Origin: Paenibacillus sp. FSL H8-0332
GTDB taxonomy: Bacteria; Bacillota; Bacilli; Paenibacillales; Paenibacillaceae
Assembly: GCF_037963835.1 (NCBI RefSeq)
Contig: NZ_CP150145.1
Location: 1,240,001-1,304,000, forward strand
Direction: 5' to 3'
DNA: 64,000 bases
Below are positions 11,710-19,269 of this stretch, piece by piece (position 1 is the first letter of the stretch; every line of letters starts with the position of its first letter). A model generated the notes under the pieces. That model was not told where the DNA came from and ran no database searches. It saw only the letters and a program-made list of their open reading frames with translations. The position numbers were made by a program, and so were the translations under genes.

Positions 11710-12673
11710 TATTTGTGTTTCTCAATGCCCTTTGATACTCACTCATTAAATTGTCGATAATCTGCTGGACGGACAAAATCTCTGTAATCTCATGGACTCT
11801 GGACCCGGCAAAAACCAAGCCGTTCTTAACATCCCCTCTAAGGGAAGTGAGCAGGGACTCCATTGTACAGAAGCGATGTGAACACACCTTTAGACAATCA
11901 TAGCATTTGGCTATCTTTAATCTGGCATCATTACGGATGCTGTCCGTAAATTCATTGCGAATCGCTCTTCCTTCCAGACCCACAGTAGATTTGATCAGGA
12001 CCGTATCTCCTTGCTGAGCATCTACATACTTTTGCTTGAAGGCCAAGGGGGCATCACACTCGTGGCTTGCCACAAAACGGGTACCCATTTGAACACCGGA
12101 AGCGCCCATCCGAAGGGCTTTTGCGATATCATCCCCTGTCAGAATTCCACCCGCAGCAATAACCGGAATCGAAACGGCCTCTAAGACTTCAGGAAGGATA
12201 TCAAACATGGGTCTGTCTGTACCTAAATGGCCCCCGGCCTCGAATCCTTCTACAACGACTGCGGAGGCACCAAGTTTTTGGGAGATTCGGGCTAATTTGG
12301 CGGATGAAACAATAGTTACGACCGGAGTATCATATTCTCTGCCCCAAGCATAAATATCTCTAGAAATTCCGGCTCCGGAAATAATAAAGTCAACCTTTTC
12401 TTCCAAAGCAACCTTCATTTTCTCGGCAAAATCCTTCACTGCGAAGAGTACATTCACACCGACATAGCCAATTCCATTAGAGAGTTCTCTTGTTTTGCGA
12501 ATATGTATTCTCAGCTCTTCAGCAGTGATTCCTGTACCAGAGATGGTGCCGATCCCGCCTGCATTGGCTACAGCAGCGGCTAGTCCGCTTAAGGATATAC
12601 CTACACCCATTCCACCTTGAATAACAGGAACTCTCGATGTAATCTGTCCGAATTGGATTGTTGGAAGTTTCAA
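11696..12673 (-). CDS. nitronate monooxygenase (2-nitropropane dioxygenase-like, FMN TIM barrel)
   Basis: The 325-aa protein begins with the FMN-binding stretch VPVIQGGMGVGIS and carries AGGILTGDDIAKALRMGASG plus MGTRF, the phosphate-binding end of the barrel shared by nitronate monooxygenases and FabK-like enoyl reductases. The absence of other fatty acid genes nearby favours the nitronate monooxygenase reading, oxidising alkyl nitronates with O2. An insert near residues 255-275 contains a cysteine cluster (CYDCLKVC, then C six residues on) seen in a clostridial/bacillar branch; a metal site is possible but unproven. Length is normal. Confidence 0.87.
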   Translation of the reverse strand: MKLPTIQFGQITSRVPVIQGGMGVGISLSGLAAAVANAGGIGTISGTGITAEELRIHIRKTRELSNGIGYVGVNVLFAVKDFAEKMKVALEEKVDFIISGAGISRDIYAWGREYDTPVVTIVSSAKLARISQKLGASAVVVEGFEAGGHLGTDRPMFDILPEVLEAVSIPVIAAGGILTGDDIAKALRMGASGVQMGTRFVASHECDAPLAFKQKYVDAQQGDTVLIKSTVGLEGRAIRNEFTDSIRNDARLKIAKCYDCLKVCSHRFCTMESLLTSLRGDVKNGLVFAGSRVHEITEILSVQQIIDNLMSEYQRALRNTNSLQG

Positions 12674-12874
12674 TTACACACCTCTTTCGCAAGTTATTGA
12701 CATATCGTAACACAGTTAAGTCTTTCCGGGATGTGACTGTAAACATGCTCAAACTATGTTAAATATCATGTCTTTCAACTGGAGTGATGTTTCTACTGAT
12801 ATATTTTGGATTGTGATACAATATTTTAAATGGAAGTTGTGCTTGTTAATAATGATATTCAAAGGAGTTTTAGA

Positions 12875-13525
12875 ATGAAACGTTTTCGCTGGAGCATTGC
12901 AGTTTATTTCGTGCTGTTCGTGTTTGTCTTATTCGTATTATTCAACGACTATTCATCAATCCTGATAGTAGTTGGGGCTGTGGTGGCTTGTATCATTGCT
13001 TTAATAGCCCAATTCTATTATCCTGCTATTTTGGAGAAGCGGGTGGACCGCGTGGAGTCCTTTTTACGCAGCCAGAAAAACAATCCTGCCCTATATATTC
13101 AGTCTGTTCTTGCGAACAGACTTGACGATGAATCAAGAATGGTTATGGAGAAGCTAATGAGCAAACATAAGCAGGTGGCGGTACAGGCAACATTCAAGGC
13201 GGCTTACGGACTGTACCGCAATGACATGGCTGCTGTTCGGGAAGCCGTGCCGCATATCCGCCATGCTGATTACCGGACATACTATGAAACGGTTCTGCTG
13301 TTGGAGGAAGGGGAAAGTGCTCAGGCGCGGGAACATCTTGAGTCAATTAAGAAGCAATGGATGAGATCAGCTCTGCTCGCAGAAATTGAACTCAAAGCAG
13401 GTAACAGTGAAACTGCTATCACTCATGCGAGGGAAGCAGTAAGCGCTTCGAGAGGCGTCCAACGTTATGTGTTACATAAGGAATACGAACGAACGTTACC
13501 GCAAGCTCTTGAAGCTGTATCATGA
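12875..13525 (+). CDS. membrane protein with two N-terminal TM helices and a TPR-like domain
   Basis: The product is 216 aa from the ATG at 12875, which has AAAGGAG nine bases upstream; the ATG at 12830 has no such site. Two hydrophobic helices (about 8-25 and 30-50) are followed by a charged, helical, repeat-like domain probably facing the cytoplasm, rich in Ala/Leu/Glu pairs such as LLLEEGESAQAREHLESI that resemble tetratricopeptide repeats. I do not recognise a named family. The last codons (reading ALEAVS) are not native-looking: they read, out of frame, the tail of a sigK gene that continues to about 13546, so the normal C terminus may have been replaced by a recombination. Confidence 0.72.
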   Translation: MKRFRWSIAVYFVLFVFVLFVLFNDYSSILIVVGAVVACIIALIAQFYYPAILEKRVDRVESFLRSQKNNPALYIQSVLANRLDDESRMVMEKLMSKHKQVAVQATFKAAYGLYRNDMAAVREAVPHIRHADYRTYYETVLLLEEGESAQAREHLESIKKQWMRSALLAEIELKAGNSETAITHAREAVSASRGVQRYVLHKEYERTLPQALEAVS

Positions 13526-13546
13526 GTTTTACAAAGTAAAAAGCGG
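13505..13546 (+). pseudogene. sigK 3'-end fragment
   Basis: Read in the frame starting at TTG (13509), the DNA codes [11 protein letters not shown], matching the last residues of the sigK remnant at 7480-7516 ([13 protein letters not shown]) with a few base differences. It overlaps the end of the TPR-like gene in another frame. It is one of several sigK fragments in the window. Confidence 0.7.
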
Positions 13547-13579
13547 GAATCCTCCTCATTCAAGGATGATACCCGCTTT
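13539..13579 (-). terminator. terminator of the oligosaccharide operon
   Basis: AAAGCGGG on the left and CCCGCTTT at 13572-13579 form the outer stem, with inner pairing of ATCCT and AGGAT. On the minus strand the hairpin runs into a T-rich stretch, so it suits the GH130 operon; it could also stop the convergent TPR-like gene. Confidence 0.7.
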
Positions 13580-13600
13580 CTGTTAGTTAGAAGGCCAGTC

Positions 13601-14611
13601 TCACTGTCCCAAACAAAGCCGGATCAAATCATCTACATGGGCGGTAACCAGACATTCTACGGTGTCGGCGGCGCCGTAATAGATTTTGACTTCGCCATCG
13701 TCCTCCAGGATCATGCCGCCGGGGAAGATGACATTATTGCGGAAGCCTCCGTCTATTTCGTAGGGGGCTTCAGGGGCAAGCAGCGGCGATGCACTCATCC
13801 CGAGAATCTTCTTCGGATTGTCCAGGTCAAGCAGCATAATACCTGCGGTATACCGCTTCTTCCAGGACGGCTCCCAGCCGTGCTTCCCTCTGGCGGGATC
13901 GATATCCACCGCATGGAAGGTGGTGAGCCAGCCCTTATCCGTCTTCACTGGCGGCGCTGCCGGACCGATCTTATCATTGGCGAACGGTACCTGCTCCACC
14001 GCCAGCAGCAGATCCGAACGTCCCCAATAGATCAGATCCGGCGACTCCGAGATCCAGGTGTCGAACCGGTCCTTGCCTCCGCGGCTGTATACGGTGAACG
14101 GGCGTTCCAGCCGCACATAGTTACCGTTGATCTTCTCCGGGAACAGTACCATGTTCCGCAGGTCCGGCGTAGACAGGCTCAATATTTCAAAGGATTCGAA
14201 GTCATCCGTGACTGCGACCCCTCCCCGGATACCATGCCGTGTATCTACAGCGAAGCACATGTAGCAGCGGCCGTCAATCACCGTCAGACGCGGATCGTAA
14301 GCGCGCACGACCTCTTCGTCATGCAGCTTGAATACCGGCTTGGGCCCTGCCGTCCAGTGAATTCCGTCTTCACTGAAGGCGATGCCCAGATCCGTTGTAT
14401 GAGTCTGTTCAAGGGTCTGCTTGCCGAGTGAGCCATAGTCATTGCGGAATACCATCACATACCGGCCGCCGAACTTAACCACTCCTGCATTGAACACAAG
14501 TGCGGTGGGATAAGGGACCCGGGCCGCATCCAGCACAGGATTGGCCGGGTGACGGCGGATGAGCGTGCTGGATGTCAAAGCTCCTATGATGGGTGTATTT
14601 GTATTAGTCAT
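13601..14611 (-). CDS. GH130-family glycoside phosphorylase (mannoside type)
   Basis: The start at 14611 is set by AAGGAGGATA; the product is 336 aa and begins MTNTNTPIIGA. It is a five-bladed propeller protein of family GH130, shown by NPVLDAARVPYPTALVFNAG, the loop with MVFRNDYG, the RAYDPRL segment, ERPF and the phosphate-binding region around GPAAPPVKTDKGWL and KKRYTAG. Members phosphorolyse beta-1,4- or beta-1,2-mannosides to mannose 1-phosphate, or hydrolyse them. It is the last gene of an operon with a sugar ABC importer and a DUF1861 protein, so it probably processes the imported oligosaccharide. The precise linkage cannot be given from sequence alone. Confidence 0.9.
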   Translation of the reverse strand: MTNTNTPIIGALTSSTLIRRHPANPVLDAARVPYPTALVFNAGVVKFGGRYVMVFRNDYGSLGKQTLEQTHTTDLGIAFSEDGIHWTAGPKPVFKLHDEEVVRAYDPRLTVIDGRCYMCFAVDTRHGIRGGVAVTDDFESFEILSLSTPDLRNMVLFPEKINGNYVRLERPFTVYSRGGKDRFDTWISESPDLIYWGRSDLLLAVEQVPFANDKIGPAAPPVKTDKGWLTTFHAVDIDPARGKHGWEPSWKKRYTAGIMLLDLDNPKKILGMSASPLLAPEAPYEIDGGFRNNVIFPGGMILEDDGEVKIYYGAADTVECLVTAHVDDLIRLCLGQ

Positions 14612-14645
14612 CGTAGAATATCCTCCTTGAATGTTGAACTGCGTG

Positions 14646-15599
14646 CTAGACAATGCTTCCATAGGGTGCGAACGGATAGTCGATCGTAATACGCCCGGCC
14701 TGGCAATCACCAACACCGCTGTACAGATCAGCCTTGCCGTCCCCCCGCATCACGATCCCCGAAGAAAAGACGCAGTCCGTCAAATATGGGAACTTGGCGG
14801 GTCCCGGCGGGTAGCAGGAACGGCTTCCAATCAGATGCAGGTTATTGGATTCCCGGGTGATGGGATCAAAGATAAAGGCCATGTTCAGATATACCTTGAT
14901 TTCCTGCCCGTTCTCATCCTTATGCGAATAACAAATATGGCCGATAATTCCGATCTTGCCGCTGTCCAGCAGATAAGCCTGATTAACGCCTCCCCATTCG
15001 CCTGCACCAAAAATACCATGAAGGTAAGGTGCATTCTCAATGATGTCTGCAGTTAACTCTTCCAGCTTGTCAATAACTGTGAAGCCGATCATGGATTCGC
15101 TGCCGTATTGGCCCTTCATCTCACTGCCCCGCGGGCGTGAGAAGACGCCAATCCTGCCGTCTGCCAGAGCAACAAGGCGGATATCTTTCATTTTGTTAGG
15201 ACCGGTAGTGAAGTAGTACAAATCGTGGAGGTCAGTCCCCCGGTAAAAATATCCGAAAAACGTGCTGTATTTGCCGCTTTGATATTGCACATGCGTTCCG
15301 CCCAGGACAAGCTCATCACCGATTTCACTGATAAACGGGTCCTCCAGCGTATAGATCATACTATTATCTACCACGGTCCACTCATCCTGACCGGTCTCCT
15401 CGAATAGGCGGACCCAGGAGCGGGCCCATTCTTCGCGGCGTTCTACCCGGCCGAACAAATAACGTTTGCCATCCCGTTCAAAAGGAATCGAAATATTATA
15501 GACATCAAACCCTTTCACGTTTTTAAATGATAAGGTTGCGCTTTCATAAATAGTTTTTGACGCTTCAAATTCTATTTTTTGCTTATGCAGGCTCAACAT
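14646..15599 (-). CDS. DUF1861-like beta-propeller protein, partner of GH130
   Basis: The 317-aa protein starts MLSLHKQKIEFEA, has a potential ribosome site AAGGAGTG just before the ATG, and has no signal peptide. Its repeated beta-sheet strands with GGTHV, FSRPRG, GVNQAY and CYPPGPAKFPYLTDCVF resemble the DUF1861 family, which has a propeller fold related to GH43/GH62/GH130-type enzymes and is often encoded beside GH130 genes. It is therefore a candidate glycosidase or phosphorylase for a manno-oligosaccharide; no catalytic residue is established here. The gene lies 34 bases upstream of the GH130 gene and 29 bases downstream of the binding-protein gene, in one operon. Confidence 0.75.
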   Translation of the reverse strand: MLSLHKQKIEFEASKTIYESATLSFKNVKGFDVYNISIPFERDGKRYLFGRVERREEWARSWVRLFEETGQDEWTVVDNSMIYTLEDPFISEIGDELVLGGTHVQYQSGKYSTFFGYFYRGTDLHDLYYFTTGPNKMKDIRLVALADGRIGVFSRPRGSEMKGQYGSESMIGFTVIDKLEELTADIIENAPYLHGIFGAGEWGGVNQAYLLDSGKIGIIGHICYSHKDENGQEIKVYLNMAFIFDPITRESNNLHLIGSRSCYPPGPAKFPYLTDCVFSSGIVMRGDGKADLYSGVGDCQAGRITIDYPFAPYGSIV

Positions 15600-15628
15600 T
15601 TCCGCACTCCTTTTTGTAACAGCTCATT

Positions 15629-17173
15629 TTATTGAAGAGAAGCTTGATATTCCTTGAACTGCTTTTGGTATTCGGCAACGACCTTGTCCAGACCCGCCTT
15701 CTTCATTTTGTCCAGCGCTTCCGGGAATGCCTTATCGTAGTCCAGAACCCCCATATAGATCGGAGTGATGCTGGCTGAAGCTTCTGAGAGAATATTGGTA
15801 TATTCCGTTCTCACATTCGTTGGATCAAAAATAAAGTTGGCTGCAATACTATTAACCGCTTTGGGATTTGGCTCAAATAAGACTTTGTTATTGTCAGGAA
15901 TACTATTCTCCAGGTCAAAGCGCATAAAGTTCACATTCCCGTTCTGCGAATCGGAGCCCCTGTACCTTGGATTGTTATTGTTATTCGGATCTTTGATCGG
16001 CTTTAGGCCCTTTTCGCCATCTTTGGTGTAGTGCTCACCCTCTATGCCATATTGAACCAGATCATAATTGTCCTGACTGGCCAGCATCCAATCCATGAAT
16101 TTAACGGCTGCCTCCGGATGTTTGCTGTTCGCCGGTACGGCATTTCCGTTCTTGAAGGAGAGGGGACGCAGATATTCTTTCTCCGGGTTAAACCATACCA
16201 CTCCGATATCGTCTACTGTAGCTTCCGGATTGTATTTCTGGAGCCCGTTCAAGCTTCCGCCGGTTCCCAGGCGTACGAACCACTCCCCGCTGTCAAGCTG
16301 AGCATCTACCTGCTCCTGCTTCATAACTAAGATATCAGGATTCGTAATTTCCTTGGTGTACAGCTCGCGCATGAAGGCGGCATCCTTCTTGAATTCTTCC
16401 GTCTCAATCCAGGATTTGACCTCACCGTTCTGATTGACATAAAAGAACTTATCCTTAACGGTGAACGGGAAGCTGTCATAACTCCGGTGTAAGATGGAGG
16501 TATGCAGGGATATCGGGTCAAAATCGGCCCGGGTGCCGAGATAAGGCTTGTTTTTGCCCTTCCAGTTCTTCATCACAATCTCCCAGGCGCTAATCAATTC
16601 AGCCGGAGTTGTCGGCTCTTTCAGATTGTTCTCGCGGAGAATATCGCGGCGGATATTGAATTGCCCCTCGCTCGCCATTTCAACCCAGTAGGAGGGGACG
16701 ATATAATATTTCCCGCCGATGGTTGCGCCGCTAAAGATATCCTCTGGGATATGCTTTTTCAGGTTAGCTCCATATTTTTCAATTTCCTCTGAGATATCTG
16801 CCAGCGCCCCCCGGGTATAGTAGTTGGAGAACGGAGTGCGGTCCTGCATGACATGGAACAGATCGAACTCTTCACCCGTGGACAGCATCAGGTTCAGCTT
16901 CTGGTCCCACGCATCCCAGGGGATGAAGATTTTCTCCACTTCAACGCCAACACCGTCTGCTGCCAGCTTCTCATTGACTTTTTGGAATACCTGTTGGTAG
17001 TCTTTGGGCTCGGTGCCGGGAACCACGTATTTGATCCGGACGATATTGTCTGACTTCGGGGATGAAGTGTTATTCTCCCCGGTTGCGGCAGGGCTGTCGG
17101 ACGCCTTGCCGCACCCGATCAATGTAGAAAGGGCAAGCACCACAGCACATAGAATGGCATAATGTTTTTTCAT
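15629..17173 (-). CDS. sugar ABC transporter substrate-binding lipoprotein
   Basis: The 514-aa precursor has a type II signal peptide with lipobox LIGC (Cys21), then a Ser/Thr/Asn-rich linker and a large solute-binding domain of the LipO type (VEKIFIPWDAWDQKLNLMLS near the hinge). Length is typical of the big Paenibacillus oligosaccharide-binding proteins that work with LplB/LplC permeases. It would capture the substrate outside the membrane. No ATPase is encoded in the operon, as usual for this group, which share a general MsmX-type ATPase elsewhere. Confidence 0.93.
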   Translation of the reverse strand: MKKHYAILCAVVLALSTLIGCGKASDSPAATGENNTSSPKSDNIVRIKYVVPGTEPKDYQQVFQKVNEKLAADGVGVEVEKIFIPWDAWDQKLNLMLSTGEEFDLFHVMQDRTPFSNYYTRGALADISEEIEKYGANLKKHIPEDIFSGATIGGKYYIVPSYWVEMASEGQFNIRRDILRENNLKEPTTPAELISAWEIVMKNWKGKNKPYLGTRADFDPISLHTSILHRSYDSFPFTVKDKFFYVNQNGEVKSWIETEEFKKDAAFMRELYTKEITNPDILVMKQEQVDAQLDSGEWFVRLGTGGSLNGLQKYNPEATVDDIGVVWFNPEKEYLRPLSFKNGNAVPANSKHPEAAVKFMDWMLASQDNYDLVQYGIEGEHYTKDGEKGLKPIKDPNNNNNPRYRGSDSQNGNVNFMRFDLENSIPDNNKVLFEPNPKAVNSIAANFIFDPTNVRTEYTNILSEASASITPIYMGVLDYDKAFPEALDKMKKAGLDKVVAEYQKQFKEYQASLQ

Positions 17174-17220
17174 GAATAATATAGACCTCCTCTATTTATG
17201 TTAACCCCTTAGGGATGACA

Positions 17221-18093
17221 TCAGCCTTTAACTGAACCTATAACCAGCCCTTTCACGAAGTACTTTTGCAGATACGGATAGAGGAGGACGATCGGCCCGA
17301 TCGTCACGATGGCTGTCGCCATCTTGACCGACTCCGAAGGAAGCGTAACGTCGCTTGTTCCGGCCAGTATAGCCATATCGTTCAGCATACTGATCTCCGA
17401 TTGCATCTGCAGCAGCATGAATTGCAGCGGATACAAATCTTTGGTGTCAATCAGCATGATCGCATTCCACCAGTTATTCCAGTAATCCAGTCCATAGAAG
17501 AGGGCAATGGTCGCGAGTACCGGCTTACATAACGGAAGGTAAATCTTAAAAGCAATAACAATATCACTCGCTCCGTCTATGGTAGCTGATTCCCGCAGCG
17601 AGTCGGGAATTCCGTTCATGAAATTGCGTACTAGGAAGAGGTTGAACGGGCTGAACAGGAGCGACGGAATAATCAGAGCCAAGATATTATTGGTTAATCC
17701 GAGCGACCGGTTCATCAGATACCAGGGCACAATCCCGGCTGTGAAAATCATGGTGATAAAGAAGTAAAGAGCCAGCAGATTGCGGTTCTTCACATTTTTG
17801 TTCGCTAGAGTATAGCCTGCCATAGAAGTAATCAGAATAGCCAGTGTGGTACCGACGACCGTGACAAAGATAGAAATTCCGTAGCTCTGAATGACTTGGG
17901 AGCCGCCCGTGAAGATCAGCTTATAGGCATATAGAGAGAATTTCTCCGGAAAGAGGCTGTAGCCGTTCTTAAGAATAGCATCCTCATCCGTGATAGAGAT
18001 CATCAGCACGAGCAGCATCGGAAGCAGGCAAAGCGCCGAATACACCGCAGTCAGCGTGTACATGACCGTCTTGCTGATTGATAATTTTTTCAT
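17221..18093 (-). CDS. carbohydrate ABC transporter permease, LplC type
   Basis: The 290-aa protein starts MKKLSISKTVMY with GGAGG seven bases upstream; an earlier possible start at 18162 overlaps the previous gene and is rejected. Six membrane helices are evident and the EAA loop lies around ESATIDGASDIVIAFKIYLP, where the ATPase docks. The C terminus GLVIGSVKG is the family signature. It is the second permease half, 16 bases after the LplB-type gene. Confidence 0.93.
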   Translation of the reverse strand: MKKLSISKTVMYTLTAVYSALCLLPMLLVLMISITDEDAILKNGYSLFPEKFSLYAYKLIFTGGSQVIQSYGISIFVTVVGTTLAILITSMAGYTLANKNVKNRNLLALYFFITMIFTAGIVPWYLMNRSLGLTNNILALIIPSLLFSPFNLFLVRNFMNGIPDSLRESATIDGASDIVIAFKIYLPLCKPVLATIALFYGLDYWNNWWNAIMLIDTKDLYPLQFMLLQMQSEISMLNDMAILAGTSDVTLPSESVKMATAIVTIGPIVLLYPYLQKYFVKGLVIGSVKG

Positions 18094-18109
18094 AGTTACT
18101 CCTCCGGAT

Positions 18110-19102
18110 TTAGTATAATGCGCCATCTTTGAAGAACCTGCGGGTAATGGCATTGGCACCAAAAACTAGGATAAATCCGATGACCGACTGGAAAAGTCCA
18201 ACAGCCATGGCTTCGGAGGGGTCGCCAATCTGACGCAAGGAACGGAATACATACGTATCAATGATATCCGTGGTCGAATACAGGGTACCGTTGTCACCGA
18301 TGAGCGCATAGATCATTCCGAAATCGCCGTACATAATTTTGCCGACGGAGAGCATCGTCAGGATAATAACCGTGGGCATCATTAGCGGAAGCGTAATCCG
18401 GAAGCACATCTGCAGGCGGTTAGCCCCGTCAATCTCGGCTGCTTCATACAACGTCTCGTCGATACCGGTAATGGTCGCCAAGTAGATAATGGCACTCATT
18501 CCGGCCCCCTTCCACACATGCATGACGGTAAGAATCGCCGGCCAGGACTGCGCCTCGGTATACCAGTTCACAGAGGACATGCCGAGCTGGTTCAGCGTTT
18601 TGTTCACAATTCCCATATCCATTGAGAATAGCGCATACAGCACATAGCTAATGACGATCCATGAGATGAAATTCGGGAATAACATCAGGGATTGACTGAT
18701 CTTAACAAATAGCTTCTTGCGCAGCTCGTTTAGAACCAGTGAAATAGCCAGCGCCATCAGCGTACCGAAAATAATAAAGAGTAAATTGAGGTAAATGGTG
18801 TTGAAGGTGACCGTAAGCGCTTTGTTGGACTTGAAGAAAAACTCAAAGTTCTTGAATCCCACCCATTCGCTATGGAATATTCCCTTGGTATAATTGAAAC
18901 GCTGGAAAGCAATGATCATATAAGGATACGTCATATAGCCAAAAATAAAAGTGTAGGCCATTGCCGGCAAAACCAACAAATAGGATGTACCATTTCTGCG
19001 GATGTCAGAAAGTATGCCCAATCCCGGACGCCGTTTTTTTGTCAATTTCCTGTTCCCCCCATTTGTTATAAATGACGCTTGCCTTGATTCCAGATTAGCC
19101 AT
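18110..19102 (-). CDS. carbohydrate ABC transporter permease, LplB type
   Basis: The 330-aa membrane protein has a positively charged N-terminal tail (about 40 residues), six helices and the EAA loop AAEIDGANRLQMCFRITLP. Its C terminus, ITRRFFKDGALY, closely follows the usual ending of this group. First gene of the operon, divergent from the AraC-type regulator at 19270. Confidence 0.93.
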   Translation of the reverse strand: MANLESRQASFITNGGNRKLTKKRRPGLGILSDIRRNGTSYLLVLPAMAYTFIFGYMTYPYMIIAFQRFNYTKGIFHSEWVGFKNFEFFFKSNKALTVTFNTIYLNLLFIIFGTLMALAISLVLNELRKKLFVKISQSLMLFPNFISWIVISYVLYALFSMDMGIVNKTLNQLGMSSVNWYTEAQSWPAILTVMHVWKGAGMSAIIYLATITGIDETLYEAAEIDGANRLQMCFRITLPLMMPTVIILTMLSVGKIMYGDFGMIYALIGDNGTLYSTTDIIDTYVFRSLRQIGDPSEAMAVGLFQSVIGFILVFGANAITRRFFKDGALY

Positions 19103-19138
19103 CGTATCACAAAGTGTCTATTTTAAAAGCTGGCAAAC

Positions 19139-19186
19139 GCTTTCAATTCGGCTCAAAAGGCTTTCAAAAAAACGGAATGGCTTTCA
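19139..19186. promoter_or_regulatory. three direct repeats GCTTTCA, probable AraC-type operator
   Basis: GCTTTCA occurs at 19139-19145, 19160-19166 and 19180-19186, that is every 20-21 bases or two helical turns, on the same strand in the 167-base gap between the permease operon and the two-TM AraC regulator. This spacing suits AraC-family dimers. A possible -10 TATACT lies nearer the regulator gene (about 19220). Confidence 0.55.
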
Positions 19187-19269
19187 CTTTCGCCTGATTC
19201 AGTACCTTTTCGGCCCGAAATATACTATAGTTTAGAAATGATAACGAGCAGTGTGGGGAGGAATTCAAC

